Assembly: GCA_905234195.1 (NCBI GenBank)
Contig: CAJOFR010000026.1
Span: forward strand, 1-37,129
Reading direction: 5' to 3'
Length of the DNA stretch: 37,129 nt
Origin: an uncultured Selenomonadaceae bacterium
Lineage (GTDB): Bacteria; Bacillota; Negativicutes; Selenomonadales; Selenomonadaceae
Positions 24,384-33,008 of this stretch are shown here, one piece after another. Both the position numbers and the translations under genes were made by a program. The notes beneath the pieces were generated by a model. That model was not told the origin of the DNA and made no database searches. It worked only from the letters and a program-made list of their open reading frames with translations. How positions within the stretch are numbered: position 1 is the stretch's first letter; each line of letters begins with the position of its first letter.

Positions 24384-25520
24384 ATGAACGTTATTATTGC
24401 GATTGATTCTTTCAAGGGTAGTCTGACTTCGTGGGACGCGGGCAATATTACCGCCGACGCTGTCCGTGAAGTTTTCAGCGACGCGGATATAAAAATTTTT
24501 CCTCTTGCCGACGGAGGCGAAGGGACTGTCGACGCGCTGATTAGCGGGCTCGGCGGAGAAATTGTTTCGACAAAAGTAACCGGTCCTCTCGGAGAAAAAA
24601 TTTCTTCCCGCTACGGAATTATTAAAACTTCTAAAACTGCAATTATTGAAATGGCGGACGCGGCGGGCATTACGCTCGTCCCGAAAAATAAATTGAATCC
24701 TCTCAACACCACGACTTACGGGCTGGGCGAATTGATTTTGCAGGCGGCGGAAAGTGGTTGCCGCGAATTTATTATCGGTATCGGCGGCAGCGCAACGAAC
24801 GACTGCGGGCTGGGTATGCTCACCGCTTTGGGCGCGAAGTTTTTCAAAAGCGACGGAACACCTGCGGGAATTTTCGGCGGCGACCTGAAAGACATTGCGT
24901 CAATCGATCTGAAAAATATTTCCCCCGCGATAAAAGATTGTCGTTTCAGAATTGCTTGCGACGTGACTAATCCTCTCTGCGGCGAAAAAGGTTGCTCGGC
25001 TGTCTATGGTCCACAGAAGGGAGCGACGCCGGATATTGTCACGGCGATGGACGGCTACATAAAAAATTTTGCCGCTCTTGCCGAAAACCAACTGCACTTG
25101 TCCGGCGCGGAAATACCCGGCGCAGGTGCCGCCGGCGGTCTCGGCTACGCTTTCCACACTTTTTTGCATGGTACTCTTGAATCGGGAATTAATTTGATTC
25201 TCGACGCGATAAACATTAAAAAATTTTTGCCGGCGGCTGATTTTGTCGTGACCGGTGAAGGTTGTCTCGATTTTCAAACGGCTATGGGCAAAACTCCCGT
25301 CGGCGTCGCGAAGCTTGCGAAAAATTTTAATCCCAACGTAAAAGTTATTGCCGTCTGCGGTTGCGCCACACGTGACGCCGTCGAAGTCAACCAAAACGGA
25401 ATTGATGCCTACTTCCCCATTTTGCACATGCCGTCTACCGTCGACGAGGCTATGGCTTTGGAAAATGCGAAGACCAATTTATTTCAGACTGTCGCGCAGA
25501 TTTTTAGACTCCTGCGCTGA
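24384..25520 (+). CDS. Glycerate 2-kinase (GlxK/GarK type)
   Basis: This kinase phosphorylates D-glycerate (to 2-phosphoglycerate in GarK-type enzymes). The 378-residue protein starts MNVIIAIDSFKGSLTS, the typical N-terminus, and has FPLADGGEGTVDAL, IIGIGGSATNDCGLGMLTALG, VTNPLCGEKGCSAVYGPQKGA, GAGAAGGLGYAF and VVTGEGCLDFQTAMGKTP. I chose the ATG at 24384, 6 bases after AGGTG; a GTG at 24375 would overlap the previous gene but adds only three residues. It is followed after 14 bases by a Gfo/Idh/MocA oxidoreductase, suggesting sugar-acid metabolism. The gene ends with the rph-rdgB operon upstream, in the same direction. Confidence 0.93.
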   Translation: MNVIIAIDSFKGSLTSWDAGNITADAVREVFSDADIKIFPLADGGEGTVDALISGLGGEIVSTKVTGPLGEKISSRYGIIKTSKTAIIEMADAAGITLVPKNKLNPLNTTTYGLGELILQAAESGCREFIIGIGGSATNDCGLGMLTALGAKFFKSDGTPAGIFGGDLKDIASIDLKNISPAIKDCRFRIACDVTNPLCGEKGCSAVYGPQKGATPDIVTAMDGYIKNFAALAENQLHLSGAEIPGAGAAGGLGYAFHTFLHGTLESGINLILDAINIKKFLPAADFVVTGEGCLDFQTAMGKTPVGVAKLAKNFNPNVKVIAVCGCATRDAVEVNQNGIDAYFPILHMPSTVDEAMALENAKTNLFQTVAQIFRLLR

Positions 25521-25534
25521 ACGGAGGGACTACC

Positions 25535-26500
25535 ATGAATATTGCCGCACTGGGCACCGGAAAAATTATCCCCGAAGCCATTGCCGCTATGCAAGCGTCA
25601 AAAAAGTTTAACGTCGTCACGATTTGGGCGCGTCCTCACAGCCGCGACAAGGCTCAAGCTCTGGCAGAAAAATTTCACGTCGAAAAAATCAGCACAGACC
25701 TTGACGAAGTTTTGAACGATAGGGCGATTGATTTTGTTTATGTCGGGCTGGTGAACAGCGTCCACTACGAATACGCGAAGAGGGCTCTCGACGCGGGCAA
25801 GAATGTTATTCTCGAAAAACCCTTCACCGTAACTTCTGAAGAGGCGCAAAATTTGATTGACCTTGCCACCGCGAAGAAACTCTATCTTTTTGAGGCGGTG
25901 ACTAACTTGCATATGCCGAACTTCTACGCTCTTCGTGACGCCGTGAAAAAAATTGGCGAGATTAAAATTATTCAGGCGAACTACTCCCAGTATTCCAGCC
26001 GCTACGACGCTTACAAGGAAAAAAAAGTTGCGCCCGCCTTCGACCCGAAAACTTACGGCGGCGCGTTGCGCGATTTGAACGTCTACAATATTAATTTGGT
26101 CGCCGCGCTTTTCGGGATGCCGAAGAAAATTAATTACACGGCGAACATTGGATTTAACGGCGTCGATACTTCGGGCGTTGCTGTCCTGGAATACGACGGC
26201 TTTGTTGTGAATTGTATTTGCGCGAAGGATTCGGCAAGCCCTTGTTATTTCGTGGTGCAGGGCGACAAAGGTTTTGTTCGCGTCGACGGCGGCTCTAATG
26301 AATTAAATTCCGTAGAGGTTGCCATTCGCGGCGAGGAAGTTCAGAAAATTAATCTGAATAATTTTGAACACCGCATGGTTCACGAATTTATAGAGTTCGG
26401 GGAAATTTTTGAGGCGGGCGATTATGAAAAAGTTGTTGCCGGCTTGAAAACTTCCCTGCTCGTCACGAAAATTATCGAGCAATTAAGTGGTAAGGGGTAA
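25535..26500 (+). CDS. Gfo/Idh/MocA-family oxidoreductase
   Basis: A 321-residue NAD(P)-dependent oxidoreductase of the Gfo/Idh/MocA family, which acts on sugars, inositols and related polyols. The dinucleotide loop is IAALGTGKIIPEAI. The family's EKP motif is present in KNVILEKPFTVTSEEAQ near residue 95, and the second domain has KTYGGALRDLNVYNINLVAALFG, where Asp and Asn lie near the expected catalytic position. The lysine of EKP is intact. The ATG has GGAGGGA upstream. It ends LSGKG at 26500, within a GTAAGGGG short tandem repeat. The substrate is unknown; co-transcription with glycerate kinase suggests a sugar-acid pathway. Confidence 0.88.
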   Translation: MNIAALGTGKIIPEAIAAMQASKKFNVVTIWARPHSRDKAQALAEKFHVEKISTDLDEVLNDRAIDFVYVGLVNSVHYEYAKRALDAGKNVILEKPFTVTSEEAQNLIDLATAKKLYLFEAVTNLHMPNFYALRDAVKKIGEIKIIQANYSQYSSRYDAYKEKKVAPAFDPKTYGGALRDLNVYNINLVAALFGMPKKINYTANIGFNGVDTSGVAVLEYDGFVVNCICAKDSASPCYFVVQGDKGFVRVDGGSNELNSVEVAIRGEEVQKINLNNFEHRMVHEFIEFGEIFEAGDYEKVVAGLKTSLLVTKIIEQLSGKG

Positions 26501-26551
26501 GGGGTAAGATTTTTTCTTTCTAAAAATTTTTCCTCTCTTTAAATTTAGCAT

Positions 26552-26649
26552 CTTCTTTTCTTTTGGCGCAAAAGAAAAGAAGCAAAAGAAAACTGCCCGC
26601 AGAGGTCGCATCACGCGACCAAATGCGGGCGGCCGCACATCCCTGTGCG
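26552..26649 (-). repeat. Three-hairpin dispersed element, copy 2
   Basis: In element orientation (minus strand): hairpin A, stem CGCAC/GTGCG, loop AGGGAT (26649-26634). Hairpin B, outer GCCCGCA/TGCGGGC, inner GGTCGC/GCGACC, loop GTGAT (26630-26595). Hairpin C, a perfect 14-bp stem with a 3-base loop (26582-26552). It lies 3' of the EF-G-like gene in the same orientation, in the convergent gap after the oxidoreductase. Confidence 0.85.
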
Positions 26650-26685
26650 TTTTTGGAGATATTAATTTTTTTGGAGATATTAATT
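26650..26685. repeat. 18-bp perfect tandem duplication at the EF-G stop
   Basis: The unit TTTTTGGAGATATTAATT occurs twice in a row (26650-26667 and 26668-26685); the second copy runs into the stop codon of the EF-G-like gene. It is probably a replication-slippage duplication. Confidence 0.85.
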
Positions 26686-28771
26686 ATTTTTCAGCGTTTG
26701 CAGCTTTGTTCTCTTCGATAATTTTTTCGGCAAGCTTATCCGGCATCGGGTCGTAGTGAGAAAACTTCAGGCTGTAGGAGCCGCGCCCTTGAGTCTGCGA
26801 GCGCAAATCTGTTGCATACTTGTAAAGTTCGGACGCGGGGATTAACGCCTTGACTTCAGTCATGCCTTTGCCCTTCGGATCCATTCCGAGAATCTTCCCG
26901 CGCTTTGAATTGAGTTTGCCGATAATGTCGCCCATGTATTCGGAAGGAACGAGCACGGTAATTTCGTCAATCGGTTCAAGCAAAATCGGTTCGGCGGCAA
27001 GGACGCCCTTCTTTATCGCGATAGCCGTTGCCATTTTGAACGCCGCCTCCGAAGAATCGACGGGGTGATAGGAGCCGTCATAAAGATTGACGCTGACATT
27101 AACGACGGGATAGCCCGCGATAATCCCCTGCGCCAAAGTTTCATAAGTTCCCTTCTCGACAGCGGGGAAATATTGGCGCGGAACACTGCCGCCGAAAACA
27201 CTTTCCGAGAACACGACGTTAAACGGCTTGTCGGTTTGCTCTTTGTTCGGACCGATTTTCAGCCAAACGTCACCGTACTGCCCGTGACCGCCGGATTGTT
27301 TCTTGTGCTTGCCCTGCACTTCGACGGACTTGCGAATAGTTTCGCGATAATCGACGCGCGGTTCGCCGAGTTTCATTTGCACGCCGAACTTGCGCTGAAT
27401 TTTGTCGCTGAGAATATCGAGATGAACTTCACCGACGCCGCTAAGAATCGTCTGTTTCGTCGCGGGGTCTTTCACAAGTTTAATCGTGGGGTCTTCGTCC
27501 TGCTGGCGGGTAATCGCGCCGATAACTTTATCCTCTTCGCCCTTCTTCGTGGAGCTGACTGCCATTGCGAGCATCGGTTCCGGATAATCAATGCGCTCGT
27601 ATTTAATCGCCGCGCCTTTTTCGCAGAGGGTGTCCGCAGTTTTCGCATTGGTGAGCTTAGACGTGACGACAATGTCACCGGCGTGAGCAACCTCAAGCGG
27701 AATTTGTTTCTTGCCCTGCATCGTGAAAAGCCCGCTGATTCTCTCCTGCCCTTCGGAATTTTCCCCGATAAGCTGATAAGTTGCGTCCGCCTTCATATCT
27801 CCGGTGAACACGCGAATATAAGACATTCTGCCAACGAAAGGATCGACGAGCGTCTTAAAAATCTGCGCGCTGAATGCGTCGGTGACCTTGCGCTCAATCG
27901 GTTCGCCGTCAGCGGGATTCGTACCGGTATAATTTTTTGCATTGGGCGCGGGCATATCTTCGACGACGCGATTCAAAAGTTTGTCGATGCCGATATTTTG
28001 AAGAGCAGAGCCGACGAACACAGGGAAAACTTTCGCTTGACGAACACCCTCCGCCAAAGCCTCCGCGATTTGTTTTTCGTCCAGGTCTTCGACTTCGCCT
28101 TCAAGATATTTTTCCATAAGCTCGTCGTTGTATTCGGCGATAATATCCAGCATCTCAAGGCGCGCGTTCTCCACTTCGTCTTCAAGGTCAGCGGGAACAT
28201 CATTTTTAACTGCGTCAGAAATTTTCGTGTACGCCGTAATTAAATCTATAACGCCCTTGAAAGAATTTTCCTTGCCGATTGGGAGCTGCACGGGTACGAC
28301 GTTATTCCCGAACTTAGCTTTTATATCGTCGAGTGTCTTTTGAAAATCGGCGTGCTCACGATCCATTTTGTTGATAAAAAATGCACGCGGCAAGTTCAAA
28401 TTTTCGGCAAGAGCCCACGCCTTTTCTGTTTCCACTTCCACGCCGGCATTTGCAGCGACAATTATCAGCGCGGAATCGGCGGCCTTCATCGCGCCCATGA
28501 CTTCCCCGACGAAATCGGGATAACCGGGCGTGTCAATGAAATTTATCTTGTAGTTTTTCCATTCAGTCACCGCGAGGGAATCGCCGATAGTCATTTTGCG
28601 TTTCGTTTCTTCCGCCTCGTAGTCAAGCAAGCTAGTCCCGTCGTCGACTTTGCCGAGACGTTTAACCGCGCCGCTGTTATAAATGCAAGCATCAAGCAAA
28701 CTCGTCTTGCCGGTTTTTCCGTGACCCGCAACCGCTACATTTCTGATAAATTCGCTTGTGTATTCTTTCAT
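26684..28771 (-). CDS. Elongation factor G-like GTPase (EF-G paralogue)
   Basis: A 695-residue translational GTPase with the EF-G domain order. The P-loop is GHGKTGKTSLLD, unlike the AHIDAGKTT of housekeeping EF-G, and matches the EF-G-like branch found alongside fusA in many firmicutes. G2/G3 are TIGDSLAVTEW and DTPGYPDFVGEV, and G4 is NKMDREHADF. The C-terminal half has SGVGEVHLDIL, GGHGQYGDVWLKIGPN and LVPSEYMGDIIGKLNSKRGKILGMD. No str operon genes (rpsL, rpsG, tuf) surround it, supporting a secondary copy. Its role may be in ribosome recycling or stress, but this is inference. GGAGGT lies 6 bases before the ATG. Its stop codon lies within an 18-bp tandem repeat next to the three-hairpin element. 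Confidence 0.9.
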   Translation of the reverse strand: MKEYTSEFIRNVAVAGHGKTGKTSLLDACIYNSGAVKRLGKVDDGTSLLDYEAEETKRKMTIGDSLAVTEWKNYKINFIDTPGYPDFVGEVMGAMKAADSALIIVAANAGVEVETEKAWALAENLNLPRAFFINKMDREHADFQKTLDDIKAKFGNNVVPVQLPIGKENSFKGVIDLITAYTKISDAVKNDVPADLEDEVENARLEMLDIIAEYNDELMEKYLEGEVEDLDEKQIAEALAEGVRQAKVFPVFVGSALQNIGIDKLLNRVVEDMPAPNAKNYTGTNPADGEPIERKVTDAFSAQIFKTLVDPFVGRMSYIRVFTGDMKADATYQLIGENSEGQERISGLFTMQGKKQIPLEVAHAGDIVVTSKLTNAKTADTLCEKGAAIKYERIDYPEPMLAMAVSSTKKGEEDKVIGAITRQQDEDPTIKLVKDPATKQTILSGVGEVHLDILSDKIQRKFGVQMKLGEPRVDYRETIRKSVEVQGKHKKQSGGHGQYGDVWLKIGPNKEQTDKPFNVVFSESVFGGSVPRQYFPAVEKGTYETLAQGIIAGYPVVNVSVNLYDGSYHPVDSSEAAFKMATAIAIKKGVLAAEPILLEPIDEITVLVPSEYMGDIIGKLNSKRGKILGMDPKGKGMTEVKALIPASELYKYATDLRSQTQGRGSYSLKFSHYDPMPDKLAEKIIEENKAANAEK

Positions 28772-28839
28772 TCAAAATTACCTCCATAACTTTTTACAAA
28801 CTCGAAGTTTAATTCTCTTAAAATTTACATTATCCTGCC

Positions 28840-28869
28840 TTGAAAAAGTTTATGTACAGGAATTAAAAT
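28840..28869 (+). promoter_or_regulatory. Possible speE promoter
   Basis: TTGAAA (28840-28845) and TAAAAT (28864-28869) are 18 bases apart, 44 bases before the speE ATG. Another TAAAAT follows at 28876. The match is moderate. Confidence 0.35.
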
Positions 28870-28912
28870 TTCTGCTAAAATTATCACGAAAAAATTTTCC
28901 GGAGGTTTTATT

Positions 28913-29770
28913 ATGGAGCTGTGGTTTTCTGAACAGCACACGCCGAACGTAAGATTTTCTATCAAAGTCGACCGACAACTTTTCAGCGAAGTCAGCGAAT
29001 TTCAGCGCGTTGATATTTTTGATTCGGCGGAGTTCGGAAGAATACTTGTCCTTGACGGTTGCGTTATGCTCACCGAAAAAGACGAGTTCATTTATCACGA
29101 AATGATCACTCACGTCGCAATGTGCGTCAATCCCGAAATAAAAAAAGTTCTTCTCGTCGGCGGAGGTGACGGCGGAACTGCCCGCGAGCTTTTGAAATAC
29201 GAGACCATTGAAAAAATTGACCTCGTCGAAATTGATGCCGTCGTCGTTCAAGCTTGCAGGAAGTTTATCCCACAAACCGCCGCCTGCCTCGATAATCCCC
29301 GCGTCAATATTTTTTTCGAGGACGGCTTGAAATTTATTCGCCGCGTCGAAAATGAATACGATTTAATTATCGTCGACTCCACCGACCCTTTCGGACCCGG
29401 CGAAGGGCTTTTCACCAAAGAGTTTTACGGAAATTGTTGCAACGCCCTGCGCGCCGAAGGTATCATGGTCAATCAGCACGAAAACCCCTACTACGCCAAA
29501 GACGCCTTCGCCATGCAGCGCGCCCACAAAAGAATTGTCAGCTCCTTCCCGATTAGCCGCGTCTATCAAGTTCATATCCCCACTTATCCTTCGGGGCATT
29601 GGCTTTTCGGTTTCGCGTCTAAAAAATTTCACCCGACCGCCGACGTCGATTTTAAAAGGTGGAAGGCTCTTAACCTGCAGACAAAATATTACAACACCAA
29701 ACTTCATCGCGGTGCCTTCGCCCTGCCAAATTATGTCGAAAAACTTTTGCGCGAAGTCGAAGAAATTTAA
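28913..29770 (+). CDS. speE: Spermidine synthase
   Basis: Spermidine synthase transfers an aminopropyl group from decarboxylated S-adenosylmethionine to putrescine. The 285-residue protein starts MELWFSEQHTPNVRFSIKV and has YHEMITHVAMCVNPEIKKVLLVGGGDGGTARELLKY (split by the usual nucleoside-binding loop) near residues 63-98, EIDAVVVQAC and the catalytic DSTDPFGPGEGLFTKEFY with YPSGHWLFGFASK later. All key residues are intact. GGAGG is 9 bases upstream of the ATG. In many firmicutes speE is followed directly by speB; here a broken DNA methyltransferase gene lies between them on the other strand. The stop codons of speE and that gene overlap tail to tail at 29767-29770. Confidence 0.96.
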   Translation: MELWFSEQHTPNVRFSIKVDRQLFSEVSEFQRVDIFDSAEFGRILVLDGCVMLTEKDEFIYHEMITHVAMCVNPEIKKVLLVGGGDGGTARELLKYETIEKIDLVEIDAVVVQACRKFIPQTAACLDNPRVNIFFEDGLKFIRRVENEYDLIIVDSTDPFGPGEGLFTKEFYGNCCNALRAEGIMVNQHENPYYAKDAFAMQRAHKRIVSSFPISRVYQVHIPTYPSGHWLFGFASKKFHPTADVDFKRWKALNLQTKYYNTKLHRGAFALPNYVEKLLREVEEI

Positions 29771-30833
29771 CGCCGCCTTATTAAAATTCTGTCGTACAAA
29801 CGTTTTGGCTTGCCGTCTTGCGTGACGTAAAAGCGACCTGGATTTTTTTTCAGCTTGCCTTCAATGACAATATCGCCCGCGAACATATCACTCTTGCCGA
29901 CAATTTCAAATTGAGTGGGACAATATTTATCGAGGAAAGTTATCGGCACGCCCATGACGCCAAAATAATCACAGGGAATTTCCGCCGTCCTTGAAACTTC
30001 TATCGCGTCGTAGTTATCATATTTCGGATATTTTTCCGGCGAATAATTGAACACCAAAAATATTTCTTCCTGCAATTTTTTTAGCGGGATATTCGTATAC
30101 CACAGGCATTGATTAGTTGCAACGATTCTTTTGCCGCGTTCGTCAATTCCCGCTTCAGTTCCGTAAAGCCCATAATATTTTGGAACTTTGAAACCGGAAA
30201 TTGCTCTACCCATTCCATAACCCAACCAAATTTTATTTTTCATAATCAGCGGAAAAATTTCTTTGTAGGTTAGCGAATTAATGTTGCCGATAATCACAAA
30301 CTTTTTATCGTAGTCCATTAGTTGCTTGACGTATTCGCGAAAGAGACTGAAGGGCGGATTGGTCACGACGACATCTGCTTGCTTTAAAATTTCGACACAT
30401 TCCGCCGAACGAAAATCCCCGTTGCCTTTCAGCGGCGTGATAATTTCGGGATGCCCTTCGATAAATTGCTTGACGTCTAATAAATCTTCGCGCCCGTCGC
30501 CATTCCAATCTTTCAGCTCGGAAATTTCGACCTTGTAGGCAATTTCGTTTCGGGGACGCGAATAAAATTCCTCCATGCCGGGCAAAACAAGCTCGTTGCC
30601 GGAAATGGGGGAGCCGGAATAACACGTGGCGATTAATTTTTTCAGCTCAAGCGCGTTAAAGTTCATGGCGAAGTATTTAAAAAAATCGCTCTCGTAAGGA
30701 TCGTCGCAGTTGCAGAGAATAATTTTGCCGCGAAAAAATTTTCGATAATCTTCGTGACGCAGTTCGCGCTCAATGTGTAGAACTCGTCCTTCTTGGCGCG
30801 CGCCGCCGCGTTGAGATTTTTATTTTTGTTCAA
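29767..30833 (-). pseudogene. Orphan EcoRI-type adenine-specific methyltransferase, frameshifted
   Basis: M.EcoRI-like enzymes methylate adenine in a palindromic site. The N-terminal part starts at TTG 30833 and reads NKNKNLNAAARAKKDEFYT. At 30774/30775 the frame breaks, then resumes as IERELRHEDYRKFF, CNCDDPYESDFFKYF and LKKLIATCYSGSPISG. Family proteins read KKDEFYTQLSDIERELR at this point, so about 13 bases encoding part of T-Q-L-S-D look deleted. The catalytic motif VVTNPPFS is intact, as are the later segments to the stop. The longest product without the N-terminus would start at ATG 30666 and lack the SAM-proximal first motif. No restriction partner is nearby. Its position between speE and speB suggests insertion into a polyamine operon. 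Confidence 0.8.
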
Positions 30834-30923
30834 AAGAAATCACCGCCCAAAAATTTTTTTCAGTTTACCAAAACGAAAAAGTTTTGTAAAATTTTGGCGG
30901 GAAAAATTTTTTGGAGTGATACG

Positions 30924-31781
30924 ATGCTGAAAAAAAATGTTGAAACTTTTTTGGGCTGTGACGCGGATTATGACGAGGCGCGGCTGGTGATTTTCGGCGC
31001 GCCTTTTGATTCGACGACTTCTTACAGACCCGGCGCGCGTTTTGCGAGTCGGGTGATGCGCGCTGAATCTTACGGGCTGGAAACTTATAGCCCCTATCAG
31101 AATCTTGACGTGACTGACTACAAAATTTTTGACGGCGGGGATTTGGAACTTTGTTTTGGCGATACCGAACTTGCGTTGGGGGACATAACGCGCCTTGCCG
31201 AAAAAATTTTGGGCGACGAAAAAATTCCGGTGATGCTTGGCGGCGAACATCTGGTGACGTTGGGGGCGATTCGCGCGGCGGTGAAAAAATTTCCTACGCT
31301 TGCCGTGATTCACTTCGACGCCCACGCGGATTTGCGCGACGATTATTTGGGCGCGAAACTTTCACACGCGACTGTTATGCGGCGGACTTATGATTTGGTT
31401 GGCGACGGGAAAATTTTTCAGTTCGGGATAAGGAGCGGCGATCGCGCAGAATTTCTTTTCGCGGAAAATCACACGCGCCTAAAAAAATTTGACTTCGGCG
31501 GGCTGGAAAAAGTTTGCGCCGAAGTCGGAGGGCTCCCGATTTATTTAACGATTGACCTGGACGTTTTGGATCCTGCGGTTTTTCCGGGCACGGGCACACC
31601 GGAGGCGGGCGGCGTGAATTTTTTGCAGTTGCTCCATGCCGCGCTGAAAGTTATCCGCAGTTGCGACGTCGTTGCGCTAGATTTGGTAGAGTTATCGCCG
31701 CCGTATGATCCCAGCGGAATTTCCACAGCGACTGCCCTAAAAATTTTGCGCGAGATTCTGCTCGCCCTGTCTTCAAAATAA
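30924..31781 (+). CDS. speB: Agmatinase
   Basis: Agmatinase hydrolyses agmatine to putrescine and urea; putrescine is the substrate of the nearby spermidine synthase. The 285-residue ureohydrolase has all manganese ligands: GGEHLVTLGAIRA, VIHFDAHADLRDDYLG, and TIDLDVLDPAVFPGTGTPE with SYRPGARFASRVMR upstream. I chose the ATG at 30924 because GGAG lies 8 bases upstream and the protein then starts MLKKNVETFLG; an open frame to 30894 lacks a ribosome site. The gene runs in the same direction as speE but is separated by the broken methyltransferase, so it needs its own promoter; none is obvious. A three-hairpin element follows its stop. Confidence 0.95.
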   Translation: MLKKNVETFLGCDADYDEARLVIFGAPFDSTTSYRPGARFASRVMRAESYGLETYSPYQNLDVTDYKIFDGGDLELCFGDTELALGDITRLAEKILGDEKIPVMLGGEHLVTLGAIRAAVKKFPTLAVIHFDAHADLRDDYLGAKLSHATVMRRTYDLVGDGKIFQFGIRSGDRAEFLFAENHTRLKKFDFGGLEKVCAEVGGLPIYLTIDLDVLDPAVFPGTGTPEAGGVNFLQLLHAALKVIRSCDVVALDLVELSPPYDPSGISTATALKILREILLALSSK

Positions 31782-31797
31782 CTCTGAAAAAAAAAGA

Positions 31798-31895
31798 GGC
31801 CGCACAAGGACGTGCGGTCGCCCGCATTTGATTGCGTGATGCAATCTCAGCGGGCAGTTTTCTTTTGCTTCTTTTCTTTTGCGCCAAAAGAAAAG
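31798..31895 (+). repeat. Three-hairpin dispersed element, copy 3
   Basis: Hairpin A: stem CCGCAC/GTGCGG plus a G-U and a G-C pair, loop AAGGAC (31798-31819). Hairpin B: outer GCCCGC/GCGGGC, inner GATTGC/GCAATC, loop GTGAT (31820-31855). Hairpin C: a 14-bp stem with loop CGC, within 31868-31898. It lies directly 3' of speB in the same orientation. The inner stem of B has two paired changes relative to the other copies. Confidence 0.85.
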
Positions 31896-31923
31896 AAGAG
31901 ATCCAAACTCTTTGGAAGAAATT

Positions 31924-32994
31924 TTAAAGTTGGAGTTCAGAAATTTTTTGATTCAATTCGTTAATACGAATATTTTGCGCGGCGTTGATAATCCTAAAAT
32001 GCGTCGTCTTCGTGAAAAAATAAGACAGCAACGAAACATTTTCAGCGGGATTAACCGAAAAAATAACTTTGCGGAAAAAGTCATCAATCTGAAACGGCTC
32101 AAGGTGATCAATCCCGTAAAGGCTTTGGCAAATCGTGTCGAGGCGGTTTTGAATGTACCAATCAAGAAAAATATAACGGAACTTCGGATTTCTGTTAAAG
32201 TACTCCGTTCTCGTCATGACCTTATCCATCGCGTTGACGGAACCTATCATATTTTGCGTCATCTCTACGGCGTCGCGCCCCTTGTGCGAAAGCGAACCGT
32301 CACGCAATCTGTAGAAATAAAAGACATTCGGGACGCGGAGATATTTTTTCGCCTTGAGCAAGCAAGTAAATGTAAAGACTAAATCTTCCCACGCGGTGAT
32401 ATTCGGGAATTTAATGTCGTGCTTGACGAGAAAATCCCTTCGGAAAAGTTTATTGGCCGCCCACCAAAGAGTTTGGAAGTTCACGAACCGCATGATACGC
32501 TCGCCAATGTCTTCAGTCTCGAACGTCGGTCTGTCGACGAAAGTGCCCCGCTGGAAAGTGTACACGGAAATATTTTCCACGTCGCCGTCTTTAAAGGAAA
32601 AACATTTTTCGGTAGCGATAACTTCGGCTTGAGTTTCCTCCGCGATATTGTAAAGTTCTTCAAGGGCTGTCGACGAAATAAAATCGTCGCTGTCAACAAA
32701 AGTTATGTACTTGCCGCGCGCAGATTGCATGGCGGTATTTCTCGGCAAACCCGGAAAGCCGCTATTTTTTTTCAGCTTAATTAATTTGAGTCTGCCTTCA
32801 AACTGCGGTGCCATTTCGGAAACTACGTCGACGGATTTATCGCTGCTGCAGTCGTCGACGACGATAATTTCAAAGTCCTTGAAAGACTGATTCAGCAGAT
32901 TGTCAAGACACAGTTTCACGTACTGTTCCGCGTTGTACATGGCGATTATCACGGAAATTGCTGGAGCTTTTTTTACGTCTTTTGGTTTTGCCAT
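31924..32994 (-). CDS. GT2-family glycosyltransferase
   Basis: A 356-residue inverting glycosyltransferase of family GT2. It begins AISVIIAMYNAEQYVKLCLD, followed by EIIVVDDCSSDKSVDV and YITFVDSDDFISS, with the metal-binding DSD at about residue 97, and ITAWEDLVFTFTCLL, which holds the catalytic-base ED motif. The C-terminal part is helical with NELNQKISELQL, probably coiled. No membrane segment is visible, so it is a cytoplasmic enzyme acting at the membrane. It follows the LCP gene after 14 bases on the same strand, which suggests a link with surface polysaccharide or wall glycopolymer assembly. The sugar and acceptor cannot be read from sequence. Confidence 0.9.
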   Translation of the reverse strand: MAKPKDVKKAPAISVIIAMYNAEQYVKLCLDNLLNQSFKDFEIIVVDDCSSDKSVDVVSEMAPQFEGRLKLIKLKKNSGFPGLPRNTAMQSARGKYITFVDSDDFISSTALEELYNIAEETQAEVIATEKCFSFKDGDVENISVYTFQRGTFVDRPTFETEDIGERIMRFVNFQTLWWAANKLFRRDFLVKHDIKFPNITAWEDLVFTFTCLLKAKKYLRVPNVFYFYRLRDGSLSHKGRDAVEMTQNMIGSVNAMDKVMTRTEYFNRNPKFRYIFLDWYIQNRLDTICQSLYGIDHLEPFQIDDFFRKVIFSVNPAENVSLLSYFFTKTTHFRIINAAQNIRINELNQKISELQL

Positions 32995-33008
32995 AAAAAT
33001 TGTCCTTT

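Noticed and set aside
26634-26655. Plus-strand hairpin plus TTTTT as a simple terminator of the oxidoreductase gene
   Set aside because: It may terminate transcription, but the same hairpin without a T run occurs in the other copies, so it is primarily part of the repeat.
27065-28243. 392-codon plus-strand open frame
   Set aside because: It is wholly antisense to the intact EF-G-like gene, with no plausible start signal or domain.
14421-31895. The three repeat copies as a CRISPR or tandem array
   Set aside because: They are kilobases apart, in both orientations, and are structured elements without spacers.
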